This document shows, piece after piece, positions 32,694-40,078 of a DNA stretch of 64,000 bases. Both the position numbers and the translations under genes were made by a program. Each line of letters begins with the position of its first letter. The first letter of the stretch is position 1. A model generated the notes under the pieces. It did not search any database, was not told the origin of the DNA, and saw only the letters and a list, made by a program, of their open reading frames with translations. Source of the stretch: Thioalkalivibrio nitratireducens DSM 14787. GTDB taxonomy: Bacteria > Pseudomonadota > Gammaproteobacteria > Ectothiorhodospirales > Ectothiorhodospiraceae. The stretch is from positions 1,116,001 to 1,180,000 of the forward strand of contig NC_019902.2 in assembly GCF_000321415.2 (NCBI RefSeq), given 5' to 3'.

Positions 32694-33623
32694 ATGATGC
32701 AGCACGGCTTTTCACGCGGTCGCCGCAGGGCCCTGGCGCTGATGCTCGGGGCTGCATTGGCCCCCTGGGTGGCGGTGGGGGAAGCGCGTCCCGAGCCGCG
32801 GATCGGCCTGGCGCTCGGCAGCGGCGGTGCACGCGGGCTGGCACATATTCTGGTGTTCGAGGTGCTGGACATGCTCGAACTGCGGCCGCACCGGATCGCC
32901 GGTTCGAGCATCGGCGCGGTGATGGGTTCGCTTTACGCGGCCGGGCTGTCCGCGCAAGACATCCACGATGCGCTCGACCGCGTCACGGTGGCACGCGACG
33001 AAAGCTGGTTCCAGGCCCTGCTCGACCGCGAGCTGACACGCTGGCTGCGTTTCGTCGAGCCGGGGTTCGAGCGCGGTGGGCTCGTGAAGGCGGAAGCCTT
33101 CACCGAGTTCCTCGCAGAGACCGCCGACGTGACCGCGTTCGAGGAACTGGAGATCCCGCTACGGGTGGTGGCGACGGACTTCTGGGCCCGCGAGATGGTG
33201 GTGTTCGAGTCCGGTGCACTGTGGCCGGCGGTACGGGCCAGCATGGCCATGCCCGGCCTGTTCAAGCCCGTAAGCCACCAGGACACGCTGCTGGTCGACG
33301 GCGGGTTGACCAACCCGCTGCCGTACGACCTGCTGGGCGACTGCGACCTGGTGATTGCGGTCGATGTGCTGGGCACGCGGACCCCGGACGGTTCCGAGGT
33401 CCCATCGTCGCTGGACAGCATATTCAACACCTTCCAGATCATGCAGGCGGCGATCCTGGGCGAGAAACTGCGCAAGTCACCCCCCGATTTCCTGGTGCGC
33501 CCCGATATCCAGGACGTGCGCGTGCTCGATTTTCACCGATTCGAGGACATCTTCGAGCAGGCCCGGCCAGCCCGGGATGCGCTGGAGGCGGACCTGCGGC
33601 AGTACCTCGACAGGAGGTCGTGA
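32694..33623 (+). CDS. Patatin-like phospholipase
   Basis: A 309-residue patatin-family serine hydrolase with an N-terminal twin-arginine-containing hydrophobic signal (RGRRRALALMLGAALAPW, residues 9-26). The oxyanion loop GSGGARG, nucleophile serine in GSSIGAVMGSLYAAG and catalytic aspartate in LVDGGLTNPLP are present, giving a Ser-Asp dyad. It probably hydrolyses phospholipid or fatty esters, in the cell envelope if the signal is used. ATG 32694 follows GAGGAGAGC; an in-frame ATG at 32664 would place the signal further in. Confidence 0.9.
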   Translation: MMQHGFSRGRRRALALMLGAALAPWVAVGEARPEPRIGLALGSGGARGLAHILVFEVLDMLELRPHRIAGSSIGAVMGSLYAAGLSAQDIHDALDRVTVARDESWFQALLDRELTRWLRFVEPGFERGGLVKAEAFTEFLAETADVTAFEELEIPLRVVATDFWAREMVVFESGALWPAVRASMAMPGLFKPVSHQDTLLVDGGLTNPLPYDLLGDCDLVIAVDVLGTRTPDGSEVPSSLDSIFNTFQIMQAAILGEKLRKSPPDFLVRPDIQDVRVLDFHRFEDIFEQARPARDALEADLRQYLDRRS

Positions 33624-33729
33624 GCCGCTCCCGTGCATCCGGGGCCGGCACTTCGACCCGGCGGGCGTGTCTCAACGCGTACGGGAGGTTCCTGGGACGC
33701 TCTCGGCGGCCAGAGGAAGAGGCAATCCG

Positions 33730-34530
33730 GTGAGACGCATTCGAACCCACTACGACAACTTGCAGGTCCAGGAGAACGCCAGTCCGGAAGTGATTCATGC
33801 CGCGTGGAGTTCCCTGATGCGGAAGTGGCACCCGGACAATCACCCGGACCAGCCGCAGCAGGCGGAGCATGTCCGACAGTTGATCGACGAGGCCTACCAG
33901 GTCTTGTCCGATCCGCGGCGGCGACGGGATCACGATGCCTGGATTCGGACACAGCGCACGCGGTTCGAAGGTGTCGAACCGACGCCGGTCGGTGTCCAGG
34001 CCGGCGTATATGCGCGCGCGGGAAGCGCGCGGCGCTCCGGGCCACTGCGTCTGACCGTGATCACCCTGGGCTGGATCGTGGTGTTCGCGCTGCTCTGGTG
34101 GGTATTCGACGACTACCTGGAGCGCAGGGAGTTTCCGAACCGGAACCTCGCCATTGCCGAGGGTGCGAGCACGGAACTGGTGCTGCGCCGGAATCACGTG
34201 GGCCAGTACCTGGCTCCGGGCACGATCAACGGCGGGGCCGTGACGTTCCTGCTCGACACGGGCGCGACGCAGGTATCGGTACCCGAGCATCTGGCCGATG
34301 ACCTGGGGCTGAGGCCCGGCAGCCGCGGCCGGGCGCTGACGGCCAACGGCCCGGTGGATATCCGCCACACGCGCATCCGGGAACTCGGGCTGGGGCCGTT
34401 CGTACTGCGCAACGTGTCGGGGCATATCAACCCGGGCATGAGCAGCGATCAGGTACTGCTGGGAATGAGTGTGCTGAAGTACCTGGATTTCGCACAGCAG
34501 GAGGGACACCTGATTCTGACGCTGCCGTAG
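33730..34530 (+). CDS. J-domain - transmembrane - retropepsin-like aspartyl protease
   Basis: This 266-residue protein is a three-part fusion. Residues 1-70 form a DnaJ domain with the HPD motif at 34-36 (RKWHPDNHPD) and conserved YQVLSDPRRRRDHD. A transmembrane helix follows at about 108-126 (LTVITLGWIVVFALLWWVF). Residues about 150-266 are a retropepsin-like aspartyl protease domain with the catalytic DTGA at 176-179 and LGMSVLKYLDF near the end. Proteobacterial single-domain clan AA proteases are known; the J-domain addition is unusual. GTG 33730 follows GAGGAAGAGG. The J-domain would face the cytoplasm and the protease the periplasm. No function is known. Confidence 0.85.
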   Translation: MRRIRTHYDNLQVQENASPEVIHAAWSSLMRKWHPDNHPDQPQQAEHVRQLIDEAYQVLSDPRRRRDHDAWIRTQRTRFEGVEPTPVGVQAGVYARAGSARRSGPLRLTVITLGWIVVFALLWWVFDDYLERREFPNRNLAIAEGASTELVLRRNHVGQYLAPGTINGGAVTFLLDTGATQVSVPEHLADDLGLRPGSRGRALTANGPVDIRHTRIRELGLGPFVLRNVSGHINPGMSSDQVLLGMSVLKYLDFAQQEGHLILTLP

Positions 34531-34638
34531 CGCCGGGGTGGCACCCGGTTCGGCCGGAACCCGATGCGGCGGCAGGAAGCGATGTCTGTGGGGAGTGGCG
34601 GTTGCACCGCGCCCATGCAGCGTATGCTTTGCTGGTAT

Positions 34639-34651
34639 ATTAGTGTTTAAT
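34639..34651. promoter_or_regulatory. Candidate LysR-type box before the LysR gene
   Basis: ATTA-GTGTT-TAAT, a short inverted repeat inside a distinct AT-rich patch (34631-34665) about 95 bases before the LysR start, fits the T-N11-A pattern of LysR regulators loosely. It may hold the regulator's own promoter. This is weak evidence. Confidence 0.3.
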
Positions 34652-34745
34652 GTAATTCCGATATGAATGGGCGGAAGCATCGGTGACGCGGGCACAGCGC
34701 CACCAGCTTCGGCTCAGGGAGTGCAAGCGAGCGGAGATCGCAATT

Positions 34746-35696
34746 ATGCCCAAGGTGACCCTTGAACAGTGGCGCATGCTTAAGGCGGTGGTGGAAGCGG
34801 GCGGTTTCGCGAAGGCCGCGGAACGGGTGCACAAGAGCCCGTCCAGCATCAACCACGCGGTCCAGAAGCTGCAGGCGCAGCTCGGCGTCGCGCTACTCGA
34901 GGTCCGCGGACGCAAGGCGGAGTTGACCCCTGTGGGCGAGGCACTGCTGCGCCGCGCCGGGCATCTGCTGGACGAGGCCCGGGACATGGAAAGTCTGGCG
35001 CTGTCGCTGGCGGCAGGGATCGAGTCGGTGATCGAGCTCGCGGTCGATCAGGTCGTGCCGCAGCCTGCGGTGATCGAGGCGCTGGAACGGTTCGCGACGG
35101 AGTTCCCCGGTACGCGTGTTCAGGTCCACGAAACCATGCTCGATGGAGGTCCCGAACTGCTGCGATCCGGCCGGGTAGATCTGTGGGTCGGTGCGGACAT
35201 TCCGTCCGACCTTCCAGGAGAACCGCTGGGTCAGACCCGGATGATCTGTGTGGCCCATCCCGCGCATTCGCTGGCCCAGGAAGGCCGGATATTCACGCTG
35301 CGGGATCTCCGGTCATTGCGCGAGGTGACCGTGCGCGATTCCAGAGACATTGGTGCGGCCGAACTGGACATGTCGAGGACGGAGCAGTGCTGGACGGTTG
35401 GCCACATGACCACGGCCCTGCATATCGTTCAGGCGGGTTTCGCGTTCGCCTGGCTGCCCGAGTGCCTCGTCCGGCAGGCGCTGGACCAGGGCAGCCTGGT
35501 GGCCGTCGCGCTCGAGGCCGGGTCCGCCCGTGTGCTCCCGTTCTCGCTGGTGTTCGCGGATCGTGATCGGGCGGGCACCGCCACGCGCAGGTTGGGGGTG
35601 GCGCTGTGCTCGGTATTCGCGGAACGCTCGCCCGAGGCCGAGGCGTTTCCCGACTGGTGGTCGTTGGCGCGCTGCGGATCCCGGCCGGAACTGTAA
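34746..35696 (+). CDS. LysR-family transcriptional regulator
   Basis: A 316-residue LysR-type regulator with the N-terminal winged helix-turn-helix (GGFAKAAERVHKSPSSINHAVQKLQAQLG, residues about 19-47) and a substrate-binding domain (VIELAVDQVVPQPAVIEALERF, from about residue 95). The co-inducer is unknown. It precedes an asparagine-synthase-like gene on the same strand 94 bases downstream, so it may regulate that gene, or a target elsewhere. ATG 34746 gives a family-typical N-terminus; no strong ribosome site is visible. Confidence 0.92.
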   Translation: MPKVTLEQWRMLKAVVEAGGFAKAAERVHKSPSSINHAVQKLQAQLGVALLEVRGRKAELTPVGEALLRRAGHLLDEARDMESLALSLAAGIESVIELAVDQVVPQPAVIEALERFATEFPGTRVQVHETMLDGGPELLRSGRVDLWVGADIPSDLPGEPLGQTRMICVAHPAHSLAQEGRIFTLRDLRSLREVTVRDSRDIGAAELDMSRTEQCWTVGHMTTALHIVQAGFAFAWLPECLVRQALDQGSLVAVALEAGSARVLPFSLVFADRDRAGTATRRLGVALCSVFAERSPEAEAFPDWWSLARCGSRPEL

Positions 35697-35790
35697 CCCC
35701 TGCACGGCGCGCATCCCGCCAAGTTCTGGAAGGGGAATCCATGTCGCCCCGAGTTGGGTACACTCTGGGGACACGGCAGCGGAGCGGGTC

Positions 35791-37578
35791 ATGTGTGGGA
35801 TTGCGGGTGAGTTCGTCTGGGGCGACCGGCGCGCGGACGTGGATGCGGTCGCGCGGATGCTGCCCGCGCTGGCACGGCGGGGGCCGGATGCGGACGGTGT
35901 CTGGGCCGCGGGCCGGGTGGCGCTGGGGCACCGCCGGCTATCCATCCTGGATCTCTCGCAGCGTGCGCACCAGCCGATGTTCGACCCCGCAACCGGGCTC
36001 GCGCTGGTGTTCAACGGCGCGATCTACAATTTCCGTACGCTGCGCGCCGAACTGGAACGGCGCGGGCACCGCTTCTTCTCCACCGGCGATACCGAGACCA
36101 TCCTTCGGGGCTACGCGGAGTGGGGCGAGGCGGTGGTGGGCCGGCTGCACGGCATGTTCGCTTTCGCGCTGTTCGATTCCAGAAGCCAGAAGCTGCTGGT
36201 CGCGCGTGACCGCATGGGGATCAAGCCGCTCTACGTTGCGCGCTCGGACCACGGGATCCGGTTCGCTTCGAATACCCGGGCACTGCTGGACAGCGGAGGT
36301 GTCGATACCGCGCTGGATCCCGAGGCGCTGCATCTGCTGTTCTCGCTGCATGCGGTGGTACCCGCGCCGCGCACCGTGCTACGCGGGATCCGCAAGCTGC
36401 AGCCGGGGCATTACCTGCTGATCGAGGCCGACGGCCACGAACACCTGGAATGCTACTGGCGGCTCTGTGCGCGGCGCCCGGAACAGGGGGTCGACGACGA
36501 CGAATGGCGCGAACGCATCGAGGCCGGGCTGCGCCGGGCGGTCCGGCGGCGGCTGGAGGTGGCCGACGTGCCGGTGGGTGTACTGCTTTCGGGCGGACTC
36601 GACTCCAGCCTGCTGGTCGCGCTGGCGACCGAGGAGGGGGCGCAGAACCTGCGTACCTTCACCGTGGGCTTCGAGGATCAGCCGGAGGAGAAGGGCTCCG
36701 AGTTCGAGTATTCGGACCCGGTGGCCGAGCGCTATGCGACCGACCACCAGCGCACGCTGATTCCGAACAGCGAGGTGCTCCGCCGCTTGCCCGAGGCGGT
36801 GGCGGCGATGTCCGAGCCGATGTTCGGGCAGGATGCGGTGGCGTTCTACCTGCTCGCGGAGCAGGTCTCCCAGCACGTGAAGGTCGTGCAGTCGGGCCAG
36901 GGTGCGGACGAGGTGTTCGGGGGGTACTTCTGGTACCCGAAAATGGCCGAGGAGCGTTCGGGCGGCTGGACCGAGCGCTTTCGTAAACACTATTTCGACC
37001 GCGACGACCCGGAGATGCGCGAACTGCTCGCCCGGCCGCCGCAGGGCGACGTGACCGGCGACTGGCTGCACGCCGAACTGGCTGCACTGGAGACCGATCG
37101 CGCCGACAGCTTCATCGACGCGGTGCTGGCGCTCGATGTGACCACGCTGATCGTCGACGATCCGGTGAAGCGGGTCGACAACATGACCATGGCCTTCGGG
37201 CTCGAGGCCCGGGTGCCGTTCCTGGACCACGAACTGGTCGAGACCGCGGCAGCGATGCCGCCGCACCTGAAGCTCGGGGACGGTGGCAAGAAGGTACTGA
37301 AGCAGATCGCGCGTGGGCGGTTGCCGGACGCGGTGCTGGACCGGCCGAAGGGCTACTTCCCGGTGCCTGCGCTGAAGTACGTGCGCGGCGAGTTCCTGGA
37401 GTTCATGCGCGATATCCTCGGTTCGCAGGCGGCACGCGAGCGCGGCATCTACCGACCAGGTTACGTGCAGCGCCTGCTCGACGCGCCCGACCAGCACTTC
37501 ACGCGCATCCAGGGATCCAAGCTCTGGCATCTGGCGCTGCTCGAGTTCTGGCTGCAGACCCAGGTGGATACCGCCTGA
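35791..37578 (+). CDS. asnB: Asparagine synthase-like glutamine amidotransferase
   Basis: A 595-residue class II glutamine amidotransferase: Cys2 is the N-terminal nucleophile (MCGIAGEF), followed by an asparagine synthase domain with the PP-loop SGGLDSS near residue 269. The segment VKVVQSGQGADEVFGGYFWYP resembles the N-acetylglutaminylglutamine amide (NAGGN) amidotransferase subgroup more than ordinary AsnB, which would make it an osmolyte enzyme. The other genes of that NAGGN trio are not adjacent, so I keep the general name; the symbol asnB is tentative. Start ATG 35791 exposes Cys2 and follows a GGAGCGG site. Confidence 0.85.
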   Translation: MCGIAGEFVWGDRRADVDAVARMLPALARRGPDADGVWAAGRVALGHRRLSILDLSQRAHQPMFDPATGLALVFNGAIYNFRTLRAELERRGHRFFSTGDTETILRGYAEWGEAVVGRLHGMFAFALFDSRSQKLLVARDRMGIKPLYVARSDHGIRFASNTRALLDSGGVDTALDPEALHLLFSLHAVVPAPRTVLRGIRKLQPGHYLLIEADGHEHLECYWRLCARRPEQGVDDDEWRERIEAGLRRAVRRRLEVADVPVGVLLSGGLDSSLLVALATEEGAQNLRTFTVGFEDQPEEKGSEFEYSDPVAERYATDHQRTLIPNSEVLRRLPEAVAAMSEPMFGQDAVAFYLLAEQVSQHVKVVQSGQGADEVFGGYFWYPKMAEERSGGWTERFRKHYFDRDDPEMRELLARPPQGDVTGDWLHAELAALETDRADSFIDAVLALDVTTLIVDDPVKRVDNMTMAFGLEARVPFLDHELVETAAAMPPHLKLGDGGKKVLKQIARGRLPDAVLDRPKGYFPVPALKYVRGEFLEFMRDILGSQAARERGIYRPGYVQRLLDAPDQHFTRIQGSKLWHLALLEFWLQTQVDTA

Positions 37579-38036
37579 TACCGGGTGAACCGGCCGCCCG
37601 CCCGGTGCCACGGGTCAGCTCCCGGCACCTGTGTCGGGAGCGATTCATCCCGGCCGCGATCCGGACCGCCGGCCCCGGGCGTTTCCTGCGAGCATCCGTT
37701 GGCACGGATGCCGTTCCGTGCTCCGCGCGGGGAGCAGCCGTCACCCGCTCCCGCGTTCGTTGAGCCACGCCGTATTCGGGAGCATACTGCCAGAGGCCCG
37801 GGGGGCTGTCCGCCCCGGGCAGTGGGGCACGATTCGCGGACGCTGCCGGTGCCCGGAAGCGTCCGCGGTGTGATGCCTTTGGATTCGTGCCCCTATTGTC
37901 AGGACAGACGAGTCGAGGAGGTCGTATGGAAGAGCAACCGATCGGGTGCGCCCGGGTGTCGGGCTCGGTGTCCGATTCCCCGCTTCCCGAAGCGGGTGAT
38001 CCAGCCGAATCCATCCCATCACAGGAGGCAACGAGA
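37579..38036. other. Gene-free gap upstream of the peroxiredoxin
   Basis: This 458-base stretch between asnB and the peroxiredoxin holds no convincing gene. Near its end, ATG 37926 is preceded by GAGGAGGT and is in frame with the peroxiredoxin, so it could give a form extended by 37 residues. I see no clear promoter hexamers or hairpins in the rest. Confidence 0.6.
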
Positions 38037-38642
38037 ATGACTGCACGAGTCGGGCAGAAGGCCCCGGATTTCACCGCGCCGGCGTTTTACCAGGGCGGTT
38101 TTACGAACGTCAAGCTGTCGGATTTTTCCGGCAAGTGGGTGCTGCTCTGTTTCTACCCGGGTGATTTTACGTTTGTCTGAGCCACTGAGGTGTCGGCGGT
38201 CGCCGCGCAATATCAGGCATTGCAGGATCTGGGTGTTGAAGTCATTGCAGTCAGCGTGGACAGTCACTTCGTCCACAAGATCTGGAACGAACATGAATTG
38301 AGCAAGATGGTGGATGGGGGCATCCCGTTCCACATGGCGTCCGACCAGGCAGGGGATGTCGGACGTGCCTACGGCGTTTGGGACGAATCCCAGGGCATCG
38401 AGCTGCGGGGCCGTTTCATCATCGACCCCGACGGCGTGATTCAGGCGATGGAGGTGCTCACTCCCCCCGTCGGCCGTAAGCTCGCCGAGACGGTGCGCCA
38501 GGTGCAGGCCTACCAGGTCGTTCGTGCATCCGGCGGCAAGGAAGCGACGCCGGCGGGCTGGGAGCCCGGTAAGCCGACCCTGAAACCGGGGCCCGACCTG
38601 GTGGGCAGGGTCTGGGAGGTCTGGAATCCCTCGATGGAATGA
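38037..38642 (+). CDS. Selenocysteine-containing peroxiredoxin (AhpC/Prx type), TGA read as Sec
   Basis: The frame begins at ATG 38037, nine bases after AGGAGG, and encodes [15 protein letters not shown]..., typical of AhpC/Prx1-type peroxiredoxins. In the active site FTFVxATE, the peroxidatic Cys position (residue 48) is TGA at 38178-38180. The same frame then continues for another 153 codons with intact family features ([47 protein letters not shown]), ending at TGA 38640. Total 201 residues including Sec48. A bSECIS-like hairpin follows the TGA. Apart from U48, the only cysteine is C38; the usual resolving cysteine is replaced ([10 protein letters not shown]), so it would work as a one-Sec enzyme reduced by an external thiol. 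A nonsense-mutated pseudogene is the alternative, but the exact site and the intact downstream frame argue against it. Confidence 0.9.
38178..38218 (+). promoter_or_regulatory. UGA codon and bacterial SECIS-like hairpin
   Basis: Right after UGA 38178-38180 a hairpin can form: CTGA 38185-38188 with TCAG 38213-38216, GTG 38190-38192 with CGC 38206-38208 (one G-U pair), a bulged U at 38193, CGGC 38194-38197 with GCCG 38202-38205, and apical loop GGUC at 38198-38201. In E. coli fdhF mRNA, SelB recognition needs a bulged U17 and loop G23-U24 counted from the UGA; here the bulged U is position 16 and loop GU are 22-23, the same spacing shifted by one. This was folded by hand. Confidence 0.7.
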
Positions 38643-38655
38643 TCGGGAACCGAGT

Positions 38656-38698
38656 CCCCGCCGGGTCACGGGACGCAGTTGACCCGTGCCCGGCGGGG
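38656..38698 (+). terminator. Strong hairpin after the peroxiredoxin
   Basis: CCCCGCCGGG-T-CACGGG (38656-38672) pairs with CCCGTG-CCCGGCGGGG (38683-38698), with one bulged T and a ten-base loop. It starts 14 bases after the stop codon. There is no clear T-run after it, so it may end transcription inefficiently or stabilise the mRNA 3' end. Confidence 0.55.
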
Positions 38699-38737
38699 TA
38701 ACGTGACGGAACCGCACGTTCGCGCCTCTCGGGTCGG

Positions 38738-38889
38738 TAGGCGTAAGGCAGTGTCGTCCGCGGTTCGGTATTCGCACCGTCCCGGCGCTCGGGGCAACCC
38801 CGGCGTGGGAACAGCGGATGACGGCCTTCGGCCTTTTCCGCCCTACGCCTCTTTCATCATCGGGGGTGGCTGCCCGCGCCATGACAGTT
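38738..38889 (+). repeat. Dispersed repeat, family B, copy 2
   Basis: This copy matches 22081-22232 along its length. The left arm has diverged, while the right part is conserved, including the 57-base identical block at 38814-38870. It runs directly into the family C array. It fills the gap after the peroxiredoxin. Confidence 0.85.
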
Positions 38890-39391
38890 AGCGTGAAAAT
38901 ACGCCGCCCTAGAATCGTATGTCTCTGATTTATAATCGTATTTTCATCCTTCGGGGTGCCTCGCGGCCGAGGGCATGACAGTTAGCGTGAAAATGCAGCC
39001 ACGGAAGGACACGGAAATCACGGAAGATGAGACGGATCCAACCCCTTGTCCGTGTCTTTCCGTGCTTTCCGTGGCTCGTCTTTTCATCTTGCGGGGTGGC
39101 CGCTGGCCATGAAAGTTAGCGTGAAAATACAGCCACGGAAGAACACGGACAACACGGAAAATGACAGGTATTCAATATCTTGCTCAATTTCCGCGTGCTT
39201 CCGTGTCCGATTTTCATCCTTCGGGGTGCCTCACCCCCGAAGACATGATCGTTGGCGTGAAAATCCAGCCACGGAAGGACACGGAAATCACGGAAGATGA
39301 AACGGATCGAATCCTTTTTCCGTGTCTGTCCGTGCTTTCCGTGGCCCGCCTTTTCATCTTGCAGGGTGGCCGCTGGCCATGAAGCTTAGCC
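38881..39391. repeat. Family C repeat array (four units plus a remnant)
   Basis: Units begin with ATGAxxGTTxGCGTGAAAAT and end with TTTTCATCxTxCGGGGTG: 38881-38974 (short variant), 38975-39108, 39109-39244, 39245-39378, and a terminal remnant 39379-39391. The longer units (134-136 bases) contain CCACGGAAGGACACGGAAAT pairing with copies of TCCGTG...CCGTGG (for example 38999-39074), which would fold into long hairpins; the flanking TTTTCATC/GTGAAAAT also pair. The last remnant supplies the TAA stop of the lrp-like gene at 39386-39388. Confidence 0.85.
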
Positions 39392-39892
39392 CGGCACGTA
39401 GCTGAGGGGCAGGGCCGTGCGGTCAACCACGCGGCGCAGCACGAAGCTCGAGTGTACGCTGCTGACTCCGTCCAGCCGGGTGATCCGTCGCAGCAGGAAG
39501 TCCTGGTAGGCATCCATGTCGGGGACCACCACCTGCAACAGGTAGTCGGCTGTCTGCCCGGTGATCAGGAAACAATGCTGGACCTCGGGGTAGGTCGTGA
39601 CCCTCTCCTCGAAGGCGGCAAAGCGTTCCGGCGTGTGGCGGTCCATGCCGATATGGATCAGCGCGGTGAGCTCCAGCCCCAGGCGCTTCGGATCCAGCAG
39701 CGCCACCCGACCGATGATGATGCCCGCTTCCTCAAGTGCCCGCACCCGCCGCAGACAGGGGGACGGGCTCAGGCCCACGCGTTCCGCGAGTTCCTGGTTC
39801 GACAGGCCGGCGTCCTGCTGCAGGGCTTCCAGGATCCGGCGATCGGTGCGATCCAGCGTGTGCGGTCTGGGATTTCGAGGAGGGGTAGACAT
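39386..39892 (-). CDS. Lrp/AsnC-family transcriptional regulator
   Basis: A 168-residue Lrp-type regulator with the helix-turn-helix (DAGLSNQELAERVGLSPSPCLRRVRALEEAG, residues about 27-57) and the C-terminal RAM/amino-acid-binding domain (EVQHCFLITGQTADYLLQV). It is divergent from leuA, across 186 bases that contain a perfect palindrome and AATATTATG direct repeats, so it plausibly senses leucine or a similar amino acid and controls leuA; this is inference. The stop codon is provided by a repeat-family remnant. Confidence 0.93.
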   Translation of the reverse strand: MSTPPRNPRPHTLDRTDRRILEALQQDAGLSNQELAERVGLSPSPCLRRVRALEEAGIIIGRVALLDPKRLGLELTALIHIGMDRHTPERFAAFEERVTTYPEVQHCFLITGQTADYLLQVVVPDMDAYQDFLLRRITRLDGVSSVHSSFVLRRVVDRTALPLSYVPG

Positions 39893-39920
39893 GAAATGTC
39901 GCCATTGAAATTATCTCCGC

Positions 39921-39991
39921 AATATTATGCCGGAATGGCTCGCTGCGTGGAGAAAATGGACAACCGATTGCGCGCGCAATCGAATATTATG
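39921..39991. promoter_or_regulatory. Palindrome and direct repeats between lrp-like gene and leuA
   Basis: The segment contains an 18-base perfect palindrome, CGATTGCGCGCGCAATCG, at 39965-39982 and two copies of AATATTATG at 39921-39929 and 39983-39991. The AT-rich direct repeats resemble the degenerate sites used by Lrp-type regulators. These are candidate binding sites for the divergent regulator. Confidence 0.5.
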
Positions 39992-40078
39992 GTTCGCGAA
40001 CAGGAACTGACGGTGCTGGCTCGGTAGCTTTCACGCTCGAGATGCCGCCAGCGGTCTACGACATCAAGAGGAATCGCC

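Noticed and set aside
38178-38180. Peroxiredoxin as a pseudogene or two genes split at the TGA
   Set aside because: The stop is exactly at the catalytic residue, the frame continues without further damage and a SECIS-like hairpin follows, so Sec is the better reading.
38881-39378. CRISPR array
   Set aside because: The units are long, internally palindromic and lack short direct repeats with unique spacers; they fit dispersed intergenic repeats.
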